A stretch of 51,692 nt of DNA, from positions 1-51,692 of IMG/VR virus record IMGVR_UViG_3300005529_001122. The stretch is one strand, 5' to 3'. The first letter of the stretch is position 1; each line of letters begins with the position of its first letter. The notes under the pieces are model-generated. The model worked only from the letters and a program-made list of their open reading frames with translations, did not search any database and was not told the DNA's origin. This DNA comes from a virus. Positions 8,184 through 17,351 of the stretch are shown here, piece after piece. The position numbers were made by a program, and so were the translations under genes.

Positions 8184-9515
8184 TTAGGCTGTGACGGGGA
8201 CGAGCCCGGGCGTCGGCGCCTCATGGCGCGCCTGGTGCCAGCGGTTGAGGGCGTAGGCGGCGCCGCCGATCGCGCCGGCGCCGACAAGAGCGATGCCCGC
8301 GGTCTCCCACGGGTGCATCGCGACCCAGTCCCAGAATCCGAGTCCGCCAGCGGCACCACCGGCTGGCGCGCCCTTGGTGATGACTTCCTTCGCGATCTTG
8401 GGCGGGGGGACGATTCCCTTCGCGGGCAGCTCGAGCTTGGTGGGCGGCGGCAGTGCGATTTCCCGTTTCGCCTTGGGCGCAGGTTCAACGATCGGCAGCG
8501 CGGCAAACCCGACCCGCGCAGGCTGCGGATAATCCTTCGGCCAGGTGAAGGCGGTGATGACCGAGGAATCGAAGACCTCGTCGCACACCATGTCGTGTTG
8601 ATTGCCGCCGCGGCCGATCAGGCGGCCGTCCTTGGTCCGGCCGACCACCAGGAACACATGCCCGCCGCCGTCGCGCGATTTTGTGGCGATGGCGCCGAGT
8701 GCGGGGCCCTTGAGGCGGACGCCGTAGCGCGTGAAATTCAGCGCCCACAGACTGTCGTCACCCGGCAGACCGGAGGCGACCAGGCAGTAGTTGACGGTGA
8801 GCGCGCACCACGGCGTCGCGTCGTGCCGATACGTCTTGGCGATGTTGCCGCCGCAGGCTTTGGCCATGCCGATGATAGCTGGGTTGTCGGCAGCGCCCGG
8901 AAACTCATAGAGCCCGATGATCGCGTTCATGCGCGCGAGCCACGGCGGAGTGCCTGCGACCGGCACCGGCGCCGGACTCGGCGTCACGCCCTGCGCCGCC
9001 CCGGCCATGGCGAGCGAGACCGCCTTCACCTCGGCAACGCGCGTGCCCCAGCCGCGGCCGAACACCGGCCAGGTCTTGAGCGATTTCAGGAAGGCGAGCC
9101 GCTCGTCGCAAATTGCCGCGGCGAGCACCCTTGGGTCGCGCACGCGCGCGTAGGCGAGCACCTTGTCGGTGACGACACTCGTGTCGTCCGGCAAGCCGAC
9201 GACGCGGCGCAGCACCTTGCCGCTGCGGCCAAGCCCTGAGTTCACGCCATAATCGAAGAGGCTGTAATCGACACCGGCGGGAAGTTCGTCGCAACGCTGC
9301 GCATCCCAGTAGCGTTTGCGGTAGATCGCCTTCGCCTCGTCGACCGACATGGCGCGCACATCGGCGGCCGTGGCGTTCGGCTTCACGTATCTGCGGTAAT
9401 CGTAGATCGTGATGCCGAAGTTGGTGGGCCCGCCCGGGTCGGACGGATGGTTGGTGTAGCCGCCCTCGTGGACGAGCAGGCGCCGCAGCGCCTCGTCGTA
9501 GATCGAAGCCGCCAT
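8184..9515 (-). CDS. Two-domain endolysin: GH108 muramidase plus TIGR02594-type peptidase
   Basis: This 443-residue protein starts with a glycoside hydrolase 108 domain (residues about 5-170); the catalytic Glu17 lies in LVHEGGYTNHP. A Pro/Ala linker at about 178-192 leads to a second domain resembling the CHAP/NlpC-like TIGR02594 group, with Cys237 in PWCALTVNYC and His286 in GGHVFLVVGR. A Pro-rich stretch and a hydrophobic C-terminal segment (about 404-424) follow, suggesting membrane attachment. ATG 9515 is preceded by TTGGAG at about 8 bases; a longer in-frame opening upstream has low-complexity residues and was rejected. The protein would cut both glycan and peptide bonds of peptidoglycan during lysis. 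Confidence 0.83.
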   Translation of the reverse strand: MAASIYDEALRRLLVHEGGYTNHPSDPGGPTNFGITIYDYRRYVKPNATAADVRAMSVDEAKAIYRKRYWDAQRCDELPAGVDYSLFDYGVNSGLGRSGKVLRRVVGLPDDTSVVTDKVLAYARVRDPRVLAAAICDERLAFLKSLKTWPVFGRGWGTRVAEVKAVSLAMAGAAQGVTPSPAPVPVAGTPPWLARMNAIIGLYEFPGAADNPAIIGMAKACGGNIAKTYRHDATPWCALTVNYCLVASGLPGDDSLWALNFTRYGVRLKGPALGAIATKSRDGGGHVFLVVGRTKDGRLIGRGGNQHDMVCDEVFDSSVITAFTWPKDYPQPARVGFAALPIVEPAPKAKREIALPPPTKLELPAKGIVPPPKIAKEVITKGAPAGGAAGGLGFWDWVAMHPWETAGIALVGAGAIGGAAYALNRWHQARHEAPTPGLVPVTA

Positions 9516-9583
9516 GACGGTTCTCCAAATGAAAAGACCGCCCGGAGGCGGCCGACGTTGGGGTTGGATTGAAGCGGTTGGGA

Positions 9584-9805
9584 TCAGCCCGAAGGGGCGT
9601 CCGATTTCAGGTCGCGAGGCTCTTTGGCCTTCGCGAGCTCGTCCTGAAGCGCATCGATGCACGCGAGATGGAGCTCGTTCTGCTCGTTCGCCGCCGCCAG
9701 GTTAGCGGCCAGGTTTGCCGCGCGCTCCGACAGTACCTGGATCTGCGCTTGCAGCTCGCGGACGTAGCCGCGGACACCGGTCGGCAGCACGATCTGCTCA
9801 GTCAT
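9584..9805 (-). CDS. Small coiled-coil protein
   Basis: The 73-residue product is largely one coiled coil from about residue 14 to 62 (Ala/Leu/Gln/Glu-rich, with two near-identical NLAANLAAANEQ-like steps). No enzymatic motif or membrane segment is visible. It lies between the DUF2793 fibre gene and the endolysin, a place where phages encode fibre chaperones or lysis accessories. Function is not recognised. Confidence 0.55.
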   Translation of the reverse strand: MTEQIVLPTGVRGYVRELQAQIQVLSERAANLAANLAAANEQNELHLACIDALQDELAKAKEPRDLKSDAPSG

Positions 9806-9823
9806 GGCCTCTCCATCCTCGGT

Positions 9824-11179
9824 TCAGGCGATCCGGACGCCGCAAAAGTTGTTGGTGTTGGCGGCAACGTAGCCGTCATTGGTGACGAACTGGATGCGCG
9901 CATCCACCGTGTCCCCGGCGCCGAGCTTGAGTACCGCGGTCGTATGCAGGAAGGTGCCGAGATCGACGACGGTCTTCGTCAGCACCTCGGACTGCGTGAC
10001 GATCGATCCGTTGAGGTAGAGGGCGAGATCGACCTCGGTCGGAAGTGTCGCGTTCTTCTTGAACACGAAGTGCGCACCGAAGAAGTAATAACCCGCAACC
10101 GGCGCCACGAAATTGCTGTTTGCCGCGCTGAACGCATTCTGGTCGTTGTGATTGGAATTGTTGAAGCCAATCTTCGCCCACGCGCCGGCGGCGTGGTAGT
10201 CGTCGAAGTTCACATAGGCAGAGAACTTGGCGCCTTGGATGTGGTCGATCTTGCCGCTGCCCTTGTCGATCGTCAGCGCGGTGTAGAAGGTCGACGCATC
10301 GGGCGTGACCTTGACGGTGAAGTTGTCGTCGCCAAGGAGCCCAAACATCGCCCGGGTGCTGAAGTTGTCCTGGAGAGTAAAGCCGGCGTCCTTGGCGGCC
10401 GCGCTCTTGTTGATCGTGACGCGCATGTCGCCGGAGGCATCCTTGTTGAAGAGGATGCCGTCGGCGTTGACCGCGAGCCAGTTGTTCGAATCAGGCGAGC
10501 CGTTGATGCCGATGTGACCGTTGCTCTTGTCGATCACAATCGCGGTCTTGAAGGTCGAGCCGTCCGGCGAGACCTTGATGGTGAAGTTGTCGTCGCCGAG
10601 GAGGCCAAACAGCGCCCGCGTGCTGAACGCGTCCTGCAAATTGAACGCCGCGTCCTTGCCGGCGGCGCTCTTGTTCAGCACGATGCGCATGTCGCCGGTG
10701 CCGGGCGTCACGTCATCGTGGCTGAACAGGGCGGCGTTGGATTTCAGCGCGAGGCGGTTGGTCGTGTCGGCCGCCGTGTTGACGCCGAGCTTCGTGAGCG
10801 TGCCATTGCCGGCGCCGGTCAGCGTCAGGTAGCCGCCGGCCGTCCCGAAGTCGGTCCAGGCCGTGCCGGTCCAGACCGTGAGCGCGCCGGTCGCCTCGTC
10901 GAAGCAGGTCCAGCCCTTCCTGGGCGTGAGCTTGATCCACTGGCCGTTGGTGTAGAGGGCGATATTGAGGTCCCATGTGGCCCAGGCGCCGGTTGCGCCG
11001 GAAGCGACCTTGTAGCGGTCGCCTTCGGCCGGTGAGCCGGGCGGCAGGGTGTGTGTCGAATCGATTACCGACAGCATGACGATCGAGTCGAGGATCACGA
11101 TCGCCTGATTGTGGGTGACGTGCTTCTGCGACTGGCTTGCCGCGATCAGCGGCATGCCGAGGTGGGGCGTGTCGGTCAT
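9824..11179 (-). CDS. DUF2793 tail fibre protein with C1q-like tip
   Basis: The first 90 or so residues of this 451-residue protein match the DUF2793 module (TPHLGMPLIAASQSQKHVTH and GDRYKVASGATGAW), which follows the giant tail protein in GTA-like and alphaproteobacterial phages. The middle contains two copies of a roughly 70-residue repeat. The C-terminal 130 residues have the aromatic beta-sandwich pattern of a C1q-like trimeric head (VAPVAGYYFFGAHFVF). The likely role is a trimeric receptor-binding fibre. The start is ATG 11179, just after the stop of the upstream tail gene, so translation is probably coupled. Confidence 0.8.
   Translation of the reverse strand: MTDTPHLGMPLIAASQSQKHVTHNQAIVILDSIVMLSVIDSTHTLPPGSPAEGDRYKVASGATGAWATWDLNIALYTNGQWIKLTPRKGWTCFDEATGALTVWTGTAWTDFGTAGGYLTLTGAGNGTLTKLGVNTAADTTNRLALKSNAALFSHDDVTPGTGDMRIVLNKSAAGKDAAFNLQDAFSTRALFGLLGDDNFTIKVSPDGSTFKTAIVIDKSNGHIGINGSPDSNNWLAVNADGILFNKDASGDMRVTINKSAAAKDAGFTLQDNFSTRAMFGLLGDDNFTVKVTPDASTFYTALTIDKGSGKIDHIQGAKFSAYVNFDDYHAAGAWAKIGFNNSNHNDQNAFSAANSNFVAPVAGYYFFGAHFVFKKNATLPTEVDLALYLNGSIVTQSEVLTKTVVDLGTFLHTTAVLKLGAGDTVDARIQFVTNDGYVAANTNNFCGVRIA
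10249..10738 (-). repeat. Tandem internal repeat in the tail fibre gene
   Basis: Two consecutive copies, each about 70 codons, share GDMR, NKSAA, KDA and the nearly exact block FSTRA-FGLLGDDNF, followed by KV-PD-STF-TA--IDK. The copies differ at many synonymous and some non-synonymous sites, so the duplication is not recent. Such shaft repeats allow fibre length change by recombination. Confidence 0.7.
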
Positions 11180-11183
11180 TTAC

Positions 11184-14100
11184 TTAAACCGTTCTGGTGG
11201 CGCCGGTGCCGCGCCCATAAGCGAGGCTGATTTGGTAGACGGCGAACTTCACTTGCGCCTGGTTGCTGCCGAAGTCGGCGACCTGCATGGCCGAGGTGTA
11301 GGCGAAGCTCGGCTGCCCGACGCGGGTGGTGCGCACGACCGCGCCGGTGCCGATGTTGATGATGTCGATGTCGTAGAGTTCGACTTCTTCGCCGAGCGGC
11401 ACGTCCGGCGCTTCCCAGTTATCGCCGTCGATGCGGGTGCGGCGAATCCAGCTGAGCGTCCAGTCGAACGTGCTGAGATTGCGGATACCGGCGAGCTGCA
11501 CAGGGCTGTAGGGCCGAAGGCCGACGCCGTCGAAGCTGAACGACGTGACCTGATAGGTCGGGTCATCGATTGTCTTGGTCGAGGGGCCCCACTTCCAGTT
11601 CCACGGATTGTGCCGTTCGGTCACCGCGATCGACGACTGCATCACGGTGGTGTCGAGCACGACGAACGGGGCGCCCGCGGCGACCGGGCTGCGCATGGCG
11701 TATTCGCTGCCGAGTTGCCCACGCAGCAGCCGCGTGAGCTTGTATTGGTCGGCGGCGATCAGCTCGGCCGTCGCGAATTGCAGGACCTCCCACTGCCCGT
11801 CGCCGTTACGGACCGCGCAGGTGTTGCCGCCGGCGAGCACGAACAAGTCGTCGAGCGAGAACAACCCCTGGCTGGACGGGACCTGGACATAGAGGCTGTT
11901 TGCCATGTCCCAGTTCCAGAGCGGCCCGGAATAGAAATCGAACAGCGTCTTGCCGATTGTCGATCGGTTGATGACAAGCTGGTCCAGCAGGTAGCCGCTG
12001 GTCGTGGGCGATCGGAACACGTTCACCCGCGCCCATGGCTCGGCATAGGCGGCGAGGCGCGGAACGCCGGGGACCTCGGTTGGGGTCAGGATCGGCAGGT
12101 CCATGATCTGAAGAGCCGCCGGCCCGGGCTCGATGACCGGCTTCGGCTGCCGGGTCGGCGGCGGCCCGTCCGAGGCGCCGTAGGTCGCTTCGTCGGTGCG
12201 GACGAGCTTCGCCGGCCGGCTGCGTTCGAAACCAACCGAGTCGGCGCGCATCTGGAAAATGCGGCCATTGAGATCGAGATTGACCACGTCGGTCGGCTCG
12301 ATCGCAAACGCCGACGGCGGGAACGTAAGCTCCGAGCGTTCGCGCATCACCCAGGCATCGACCAGCAATGTGTCGACGATGCCTTGCGCCTCGGCGAAGT
12401 CGAACACGATCGCCGGCTGCAATTCGATGGTCTTGGCACTCGATCCGCGCAGCCGGCGGGCATAGACATCGGCGGCCTGGAAATCGTTGTCGGGGTCAAG
12501 GAATTGCAGGTGCACGGTGCGTGGCAGGTCGGTCTCCTGCGCGCGCGTGAGGCTGTAGACGCCCTTGCTGTCATTGCCGTTGTCGATCAATCGGTCGATC
12601 GCATAGGTCGCAACGGGCGAGCCGCCGCGCTGCACGAATTTGATCAGAGCATTCGTCTCGCAGGCATCAAAGAAGTAGAGCTGCATCAACGGGCCCAGCG
12701 CTGAACGCGGGCTCATGATGTTGTTGATGAGGTAGCCGCGCACGATGCCGTTGATGCCGGCTACATCGATCGAGATGCCGAGCCCAGCGCAGATCTCCGC
12801 GACCACGTCCGATAGTGTGACGAGCCCCAGGCGGCCGGTCAGCCAATGGCCGCGCCGCCAGTTCGGTCCATCGCGCCAGACGAGCGAGCTGTTCGGATAT
12901 TGCGGATACGGCCGCGCATCCCAGGTCCAGGCCCACATCGAGCCGCGGTCGATCATCGGCGCGCCGTACACCGAGGACGTGGGGTTGTGGCCGTTGGCCG
13001 GGTCCCAATAGATCAGGTGCGCTTCGAGGAAGGCGCGCTGAATCAGGTCGTCGCGCCGGCCGGTCGAGAAATACGGAAAGAAGCTCTCGGACGATTTCGG
13101 GTCGTAGAAGACGTTCGGCTGGTTTGTGCCCTTGTCGATCGCCGGGCAGCCGAATTCGGTGAACCAGATCGGTTTGCCTTGCGGCACCCAGGCGGTCGGC
13201 GTGCCGCTCTCGACTCCGCCGGGCCGATTGTAGTGCTGGTTCGCCCACCAGCTATAAAAATCCTTGTAGCGGAAGACCCAGGGCTTGCCGTAGGCGCCGT
13301 CCGTGACGTTGGTCCGCGTTTGCGTCTTGCGGTCATTGCTCGATGCGTAGAACCAATCGAAGAGTTCGCCGCCCTCGATGTTACCTTGCAGGTAACCCTG
13401 GTCATAGATCGACGGCGCGCCGGCCTCGGCGTCAAGGTGCAGCCGGCCCGAGCGCCAGTCGGACAGCGGCATGTAGTTGTCGACGCCGACGAAATCGACG
13501 TTCGCGCTGGCCCACAGCGGATCGAGATGGAAGTAAACGTCGTTCGAGCCGTCGCTCGGCCGGAAATTCGCGTACTCGCTCCAATCGGCCGCATATCCGA
13601 CCTTGCAGCCAGCGCCCACGATCCCTTTCACATCGACGGCGAGCGCCACCATTTTCGCGACCGCCGGGAATGCCGACGCGCTCGATCGCACGGCGTTGAG
13701 CGCGACCATTTCCGAGCCGATGAGGAATGCGTCGACGCCGCCGGCCGCGACCGCAAGCTTGACGTAATGCAGGATCATCCGGCGATACGACCACTCGCTC
13801 GGCCCGCTGTAGGGAATCGTATCGCCGTTCCAGGCGCCGAAGTCCGACGGCGCGGCGCTTCCGAAGAAGGCGTCCACCTGCGTCGCCGCGGTCGCGGTCT
13901 TGTCGACCGTGCCGGCGTATCCGGGCGCCGGCGAGCAGGTGATGCGTCCGCGCCACGGAAACGGCGGCTGCCCGTTGGTCGCGGCATTGTTGCTGTACGG
14001 GTTCGGCAGGCTGTTGCCCGCCGGGACATCCATCATGACGAACGGGTAGAGCACGACGCGGAAGCCACGCGCCTTGAGCTCCGTGATGGCCTGAACCACC

Positions 14101-15119
14101 GCGCGATCGGCCGGCGCACCCCCAAGCAGCGGACCAAAACTGTCCGACGACACGATGTCGGCGCTCGCCCGGCCGATGCCCGAGACCTGCCAGCTCCAGG
14201 GCGTGGTGGCCTTCGCGCTGAACTCGACCTTCGGCTTGATCTGGCAGTTGCCGCAGCGCAGATCGGTGCCATGCCATGCAACGACGAGCGAGATCGTGTC
14301 GATGTTCGGGGCGCTGGATTGAAGTTGATCGAGCGAGACGAGAACGTCAGCCTTGCCGACGCTGCCGTGCCGGTTCTCCGCAATCGTGTGGCCGAAGCCA
14401 TCGTCGCGATAGACCGTGTCGGTGGCATAGGCGAACTCGCCCAGGCTCGGAATGAGCGTGACGCCGGTCAGGATGTCCTCGAGGCGCATACCCATGGCGC
14501 TTGGGCGGCGGATCACCTCGACGGTGATCTGCGGGATGCGGTTGCCGAACTTCTCGACCGGCATTTCCTCGAACACGAGGTAGGCGAGCCCCCGAAAGCC
14601 GGGCACATTGCCGGCACCCTCGACCGCCTCGATCTTCGGGTCGGCGCCTTGGCTTTGGTCGCCCTTGTAGAGCCGCCAGGTGAACTGCGACATGTCGAGC
14701 GGCTTGCCATCCGCCCAGACGCCGCCGATATCGACGATCGGCCCCTCGCAAAGCCCGAGCGCGAACGACACGAAATAGGTGTAAGTCGTAGTCGTCGTGG
14801 TGACGGTCTGGCCACCGCCACCACCGCCCTTGCCGCCGCCACCCTGCGTGCTCGTCGATGTGGTGACGACCTCGCGAAAGTTGGTCGCCCAGATCATCTG
14901 CGGGCTCACCCGCATGCGGCCGTAGACGCGCAGGACCGACGCGCCCTCGCTCGATGAGGTGACAAACAGGTTGGTGAGTCGCGGGCCTTCCTCCTGGTTC
15001 TGGATCGGTGCCGGCGCAAAGAGTTGCCGGTCGATGAAGTTGCCGGCAAAGGCGCCAACGAGCGCGCCGATCGGCCCGCCGACCGCATAGCCGGCGACCG
15101 ACAATACGAGAGACGCCAT
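11184..15119 (-). CDS. GTA-type giant tail protein (TIM-barrel host-interaction protein)
   Basis: At 1311 residues this matches the length of the last large tail protein of gene-transfer-agent clusters (orfg15-like). The N-terminus has a Gly/Ala-rich hydrophobic stretch, then a Gly-rich linker and a Thr run before YTYFVSFALGLCEGP, a hallmark of the family. Residues about 420-740 form the GTA TIM-barrel-like domain, with candidate acidic residues in GSEM and WFTEFGCPAID. The remainder resembles the phage-tail_3 hub/baseplate region with many Trp and Asp. It would sit at the tail tip and contact or penetrate the envelope. It ends 5 bases before the DUF2793 fibre gene. Confidence 0.88.
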   Translation of the reverse strand: MASLVLSVAGYAVGGPIGALVGAFAGNFIDRQLFAPAPIQNQEEGPRLTNLFVTSSSEGASVLRVYGRMRVSPQMIWATNFREVVTTSTSTQGGGGKGGGGGGQTVTTTTTTYTYFVSFALGLCEGPIVDIGGVWADGKPLDMSQFTWRLYKGDQSQGADPKIEAVEGAGNVPGFRGLAYLVFEEMPVEKFGNRIPQITVEVIRRPSAMGMRLEDILTGVTLIPSLGEFAYATDTVYRDDGFGHTIAENRHGSVGKADVLVSLDQLQSSAPNIDTISLVVAWHGTDLRCGNCQIKPKVEFSAKATTPWSWQVSGIGRASADIVSSDSFGPLLGGAPADRAVVQAITELKARGFRVVLYPFVMMDVPAGNSLPNPYSNNAATNGQPPFPWRGRITCSPAPGYAGTVDKTATAATQVDAFFGSAAPSDFGAWNGDTIPYSGPSEWSYRRMILHYVKLAVAAGGVDAFLIGSEMVALNAVRSSASAFPAVAKMVALAVDVKGIVGAGCKVGYAADWSEYANFRPSDGSNDVYFHLDPLWASANVDFVGVDNYMPLSDWRSGRLHLDAEAGAPSIYDQGYLQGNIEGGELFDWFYASSNDRKTQTRTNVTDGAYGKPWVFRYKDFYSWWANQHYNRPGGVESGTPTAWVPQGKPIWFTEFGCPAIDKGTNQPNVFYDPKSSESFFPYFSTGRRDDLIQRAFLEAHLIYWDPANGHNPTSSVYGAPMIDRGSMWAWTWDARPYPQYPNSSLVWRDGPNWRRGHWLTGRLGLVTLSDVVAEICAGLGISIDVAGINGIVRGYLINNIMSPRSALGPLMQLYFFDACETNALIKFVQRGGSPVATYAIDRLIDNGNDSKGVYSLTRAQETDLPRTVHLQFLDPDNDFQAADVYARRLRGSSAKTIELQPAIVFDFAEAQGIVDTLLVDAWVMRERSELTFPPSAFAIEPTDVVNLDLNGRIFQMRADSVGFERSRPAKLVRTDEATYGASDGPPPTRQPKPVIEPGPAALQIMDLPILTPTEVPGVPRLAAYAEPWARVNVFRSPTTSGYLLDQLVINRSTIGKTLFDFYSGPLWNWDMANSLYVQVPSSQGLFSLDDLFVLAGGNTCAVRNGDGQWEVLQFATAELIAADQYKLTRLLRGQLGSEYAMRSPVAAGAPFVVLDTTVMQSSIAVTERHNPWNWKWGPSTKTIDDPTYQVTSFSFDGVGLRPYSPVQLAGIRNLSTFDWTLSWIRRTRIDGDNWEAPDVPLGEEVELYDIDIINIGTGAVVRTTRVGQPSFAYTSAMQVADFGSNQAQVKFAVYQISLAYGRGTGATRTV

Positions 15120-15122
15120 CGG

Positions 15123-15623
15123 TCAGTCCGTCACGCCCGGAAACTGGAACGCATAGGCGATGCGACGGCGCCAGGCCGCCGGCAGCGCGTTTTCGGCCAC
15201 CGCATGCCGATCGTAGGCATGAATGATCGAGTCCGGACCCGAGACAATCGCGGCGTGCTTGGCAGGCCCACGGTCCTTGACGCGGATCAGGATCACGTCG
15301 CCCTCTTGCAGCGGCGCGCCGTCACGGAACGCCGCGGCGTCGATCTCGACCAGGTGCCGGCGCGCAGCATCGCGCAGCGTCTCCTGCCCGGTCTCCTCGG
15401 CCCAGTTGGGCGAATAGGGCGTGATCGGCTCCTTCTCGGGTCCGCAGAAGGCGCGGTAGACGCCGCGGATCAGGCCGAGGCAGTCGGCGCCGGCACCCTT
15501 GAGCGACGCCTGGTGGCGATAGGGCGTGTCGATCCAGGTGCGGGCCTCGGCCACGATGTCAGCGCGGCTAACCTTGTCCGCTGATTTTTGATCCGCCATC
15601 GTTGGCATCGCCGGTGTTGGCAT
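15123..15623 (-). CDS. NlpC/P60-family tail peptidase
   Basis: The NlpC/P60 catalytic set is visible in this 166-residue protein: Cys48 in GADCLGLIRG, His123 in AKHAAIVSG and a further polar His near 135. Its size and place between DUF2163 and the giant tail protein are those of GTA orfg14-like cell-wall peptidases, which open peptidoglycan during DNA entry. ATG 15623 gives an overlap with the upstream gene; ATG 15608 and 15599 (MADQK) are alternatives and none has a strong ribosome site. Four genes from DUF2460 to the giant tail protein keep the GTA order. Confidence 0.84.
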   Translation of the reverse strand: MPTPAMPTMADQKSADKVSRADIVAEARTWIDTPYRHQASLKGAGADCLGLIRGVYRAFCGPEKEPITPYSPNWAEETGQETLRDAARRHLVEIDAAAFRDGAPLQEGDVILIRVKDRGPAKHAAIVSGPDSIIHAYDRHAVAENALPAAWRRRIAYAFQFPGVTD

Positions 15624-16467
15624 AGCTCGTCACCGCATCGTTTCCTGGGATGTAGGGAAATCCGCGGAAGTTAGGGACGTTATTGAAGCGGTCGCGACAG
15701 GTGGCCAGGCTCTTGTCGCAACCGGCCGTCACCGCGAAGGTGTCACCGACCGCGATGTCGAACGGCATGGTCTCCCACAGCTCGAACGACACCTCCGCGC
15801 CGCTGTTGACGTGGAATTTGACTTCCATGATGGCGCCCGCATTGGCGCCCGTGACCCACGTCACCTTGCCGCCGGTGAACCAGCCGTCCTGGTAGCCGGC
15901 AAGGCCGCTGGCCGAGAACGTGTGATTGGTGGCGACGCCGTCGACCGTGCCGCTGCCCTTAAACGCGGGCGACGTGAGGTCGACCGTGCAGCGGCTATCG
16001 CCCAGATCGGCGTCGCAGGAGCGCTGATAGATGCGCCCGCGCTCCTGGTTCAGCGCGTGCGACAGCCCCCGCATCTCCGTCGTGAACGCGTTAAGCCCCC
16101 GCGAAATCTCCCCGACCGAGCCCGAGAATACGATGTCGCGATCACTGACGTCGGTCCAATCGACCAGAAACAGGGTGAGCGAGGCGTTGTCGTAGAGACC
16201 TGCGGCCAGATCCGATTCGTTGAGATGATCGCTCTGCAACGCGCCTGCGATATCCATCGTGTCGACATTCAAGGAGAGCGTCTGCGTCACGGCCGACGCC
16301 GTCATGCCGGCGAGCCGCTCGTAGGTCACGCCCTCGAAGGTCAGGTCCTCGTCATGATCGGTAAATCCGATCTTGACGCCATCGGTTCGCTGCAACAGCC
16401 AGCAATGGCAGAATGTGGTGAGCCCGCTTGCGAGCTTTGCCTGCATCGAAACTGACAGATCGCGCAT
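15568..16467 (-). CDS. DUF2163 tail protein with phage BR0599-like C-terminus
   Basis: The 299-residue product begins with the DUF2163 pattern (FCHCWLLQRTDGVKIGFTDHD) and a beta-rich body. It ends with the BR0599-like region where paired Cys flank CDKSLATC and FRGFPYIPGND. The family is the orfg13-type baseplate protein. Its C-terminal Cys arrangement suggests a metal or disulphide site, by analogy to minor tail proteins that hold an iron-sulphur cluster. The 3' end overlaps the NlpC/P60 gene by 56 bases if the longest start is used. Confidence 0.85.
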   Translation of the reverse strand: MRDLSVSMQAKLASGLTTFCHCWLLQRTDGVKIGFTDHDEDLTFEGVTYERLAGMTASAVTQTLSLNVDTMDIAGALQSDHLNESDLAAGLYDNASLTLFLVDWTDVSDRDIVFSGSVGEISRGLNAFTTEMRGLSHALNQERGRIYQRSCDADLGDSRCTVDLTSPAFKGSGTVDGVATNHTFSASGLAGYQDGWFTGGKVTWVTGANAGAIMEVKFHVNSGAEVSFELWETMPFDIAVGDTFAVTAGCDKSLATCRDRFNNVPNFRGFPYIPGNDAVTSYANTGDANDGGSKISGQG

Positions 16468-16496
16468 GGCTCAGTCCGAAGCGCTGTCGTTAGCGT

Positions 16497-17087
16497 TCAC
16501 TCGCGCACCTCGACGAGGTCGATCTGCGAGACGATCTGCTGATCGAAGGCGTTGGCCTGCACCGGCAGGTGGTCGGTGTCGAAACGCACCGGCACGTCGA
16601 ATTCAAAGCTCGCGGTCGGGTTCGAGCCGGGCGCGGCCGCGAGGGTGACCTGACCGGTCTGATAGTCGATTCCGGAAGGCGCGACCGGAGAGCCACCGAC
16701 CATCACAATAACGGTGCCAACGACCGGCTTGGTGATGGTACGGATATGCTGAAAGCCGCCGATGTCGTAGCGCTTAACCAATTGCCAGACGGTCGAGGTG
16801 ATCTCGACCATCGGCTGATCGGCAGCGTTGTAGTCGTTCCAGTCCTTTAGCCGAAACGAATAGGCGCGGCCTTTCACGACATGAAAGAACGCGATCACTT
16901 CGAGCATCTGCTCGCGCGTGCGGATGCCGGTCGAGATGTTCCATTTACCGCGCGAGTTCGCCCACAGGATGTTGCGCTCTTCGGCGCCCGAAGCGAGGGT
17001 CACCACGCTGGTCGAGAATGACGGCCCGCCAGTAGCGCCGCGCGCTATGTAGGGCGGAAACGAGATGTCTCGAAACGGCTGCGGCAC
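16497..17087 (-). CDS. DUF2460 distal tail protein
   Basis: This is a 196-residue DUF2460 protein (orfg12-like), recognised from its start (FRDISFPPYIARGATGGP), the central NISTGIRTREQMLEVIAFFHVVKGRAYSFRLKDW block, and the polar beta-rich end. It forms the distal tail ring that joins the tail tube and tape measure to the baseplate. It directly precedes DUF2163 in the transcript, 29 bases away. Upstream, between it and the tape-measure gene, lies a MITE-invaded gene, an interruption absent from ordinary GTA-like clusters. Confidence 0.85.
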   Translation of the reverse strand: MPQPFRDISFPPYIARGATGGPSFSTSVVTLASGAEERNILWANSRGKWNISTGIRTREQMLEVIAFFHVVKGRAYSFRLKDWNDYNAADQPMVEITSTVWQLVKRYDIGGFQHIRTITKPVVGTVIVMVGGSPVAPSGIDYQTGQVTLAAAPGSNPTASFEFDVPVRFDTDHLPVQANAFDQQIVSQIDLVEVRE

Positions 17088-17199
17088 GGCTGTCCTGACA
17101 TCGAGAGCCTACGCCCGCTGACGCAGGCGAACAGGCATGGTAAGTTCGGGCTACGCGTTCAGCAGGGGGCCTGCGCGTGATCGCAGAGTGGGGCGATGC

Positions 17200-17351
17200 T
17201 TAGAGCGGTTTCCGCTCGTTTTGAATCGTCATACGCGGGCTTGTCCCGCGTATCCCGCTTATAAAGGCACCGCGCCCTCCTCATCGGGATGGCCGGGACA
17301 AGCCCGGCCATGACGAGAAGGTCGGGTCAAGACGATCGGAATCCGCTCTAA
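17200..17351. mobile_element. MITE/REP-like element with TTAGAGCGG ends
   Basis: A 152-base element bounded by 14-base inverted ends, TTAGAGCGGTTTCC at 17200-17213 and GGAATCCGCTCTAA at 17338-17351 (one mismatch). Inside are two perfect hairpins: ATACGCGGG/CCCGCGTAT at 17231-17253 and ATGGCCGGG/CCCGGCCAT at 17289-17311, each with a 5-base loop. Similar palindromic units are common in Bradyrhizobium-type genomes. It encodes no transposase, so movement would need one supplied in trans. The TA inside the ends is compatible with an IS630-type target, but no longer target duplication is seen. It changes the end of a phage gene. Confidence 0.75.

Noticed and set aside
9569-12704. Two long + strand frames, 9569-11035 and 11109-12704
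   Set aside because: Antisense of DUF2793 and giant tail genes; repeats in them mirror the fibre repeats.
12846-14957. A 703-codon open frame on the + strand
   Set aside because: It is antisense to the giant tail gene, rich in Arg/Ala/Gly with no domain pattern; high GC removes stops from the opposite strand.
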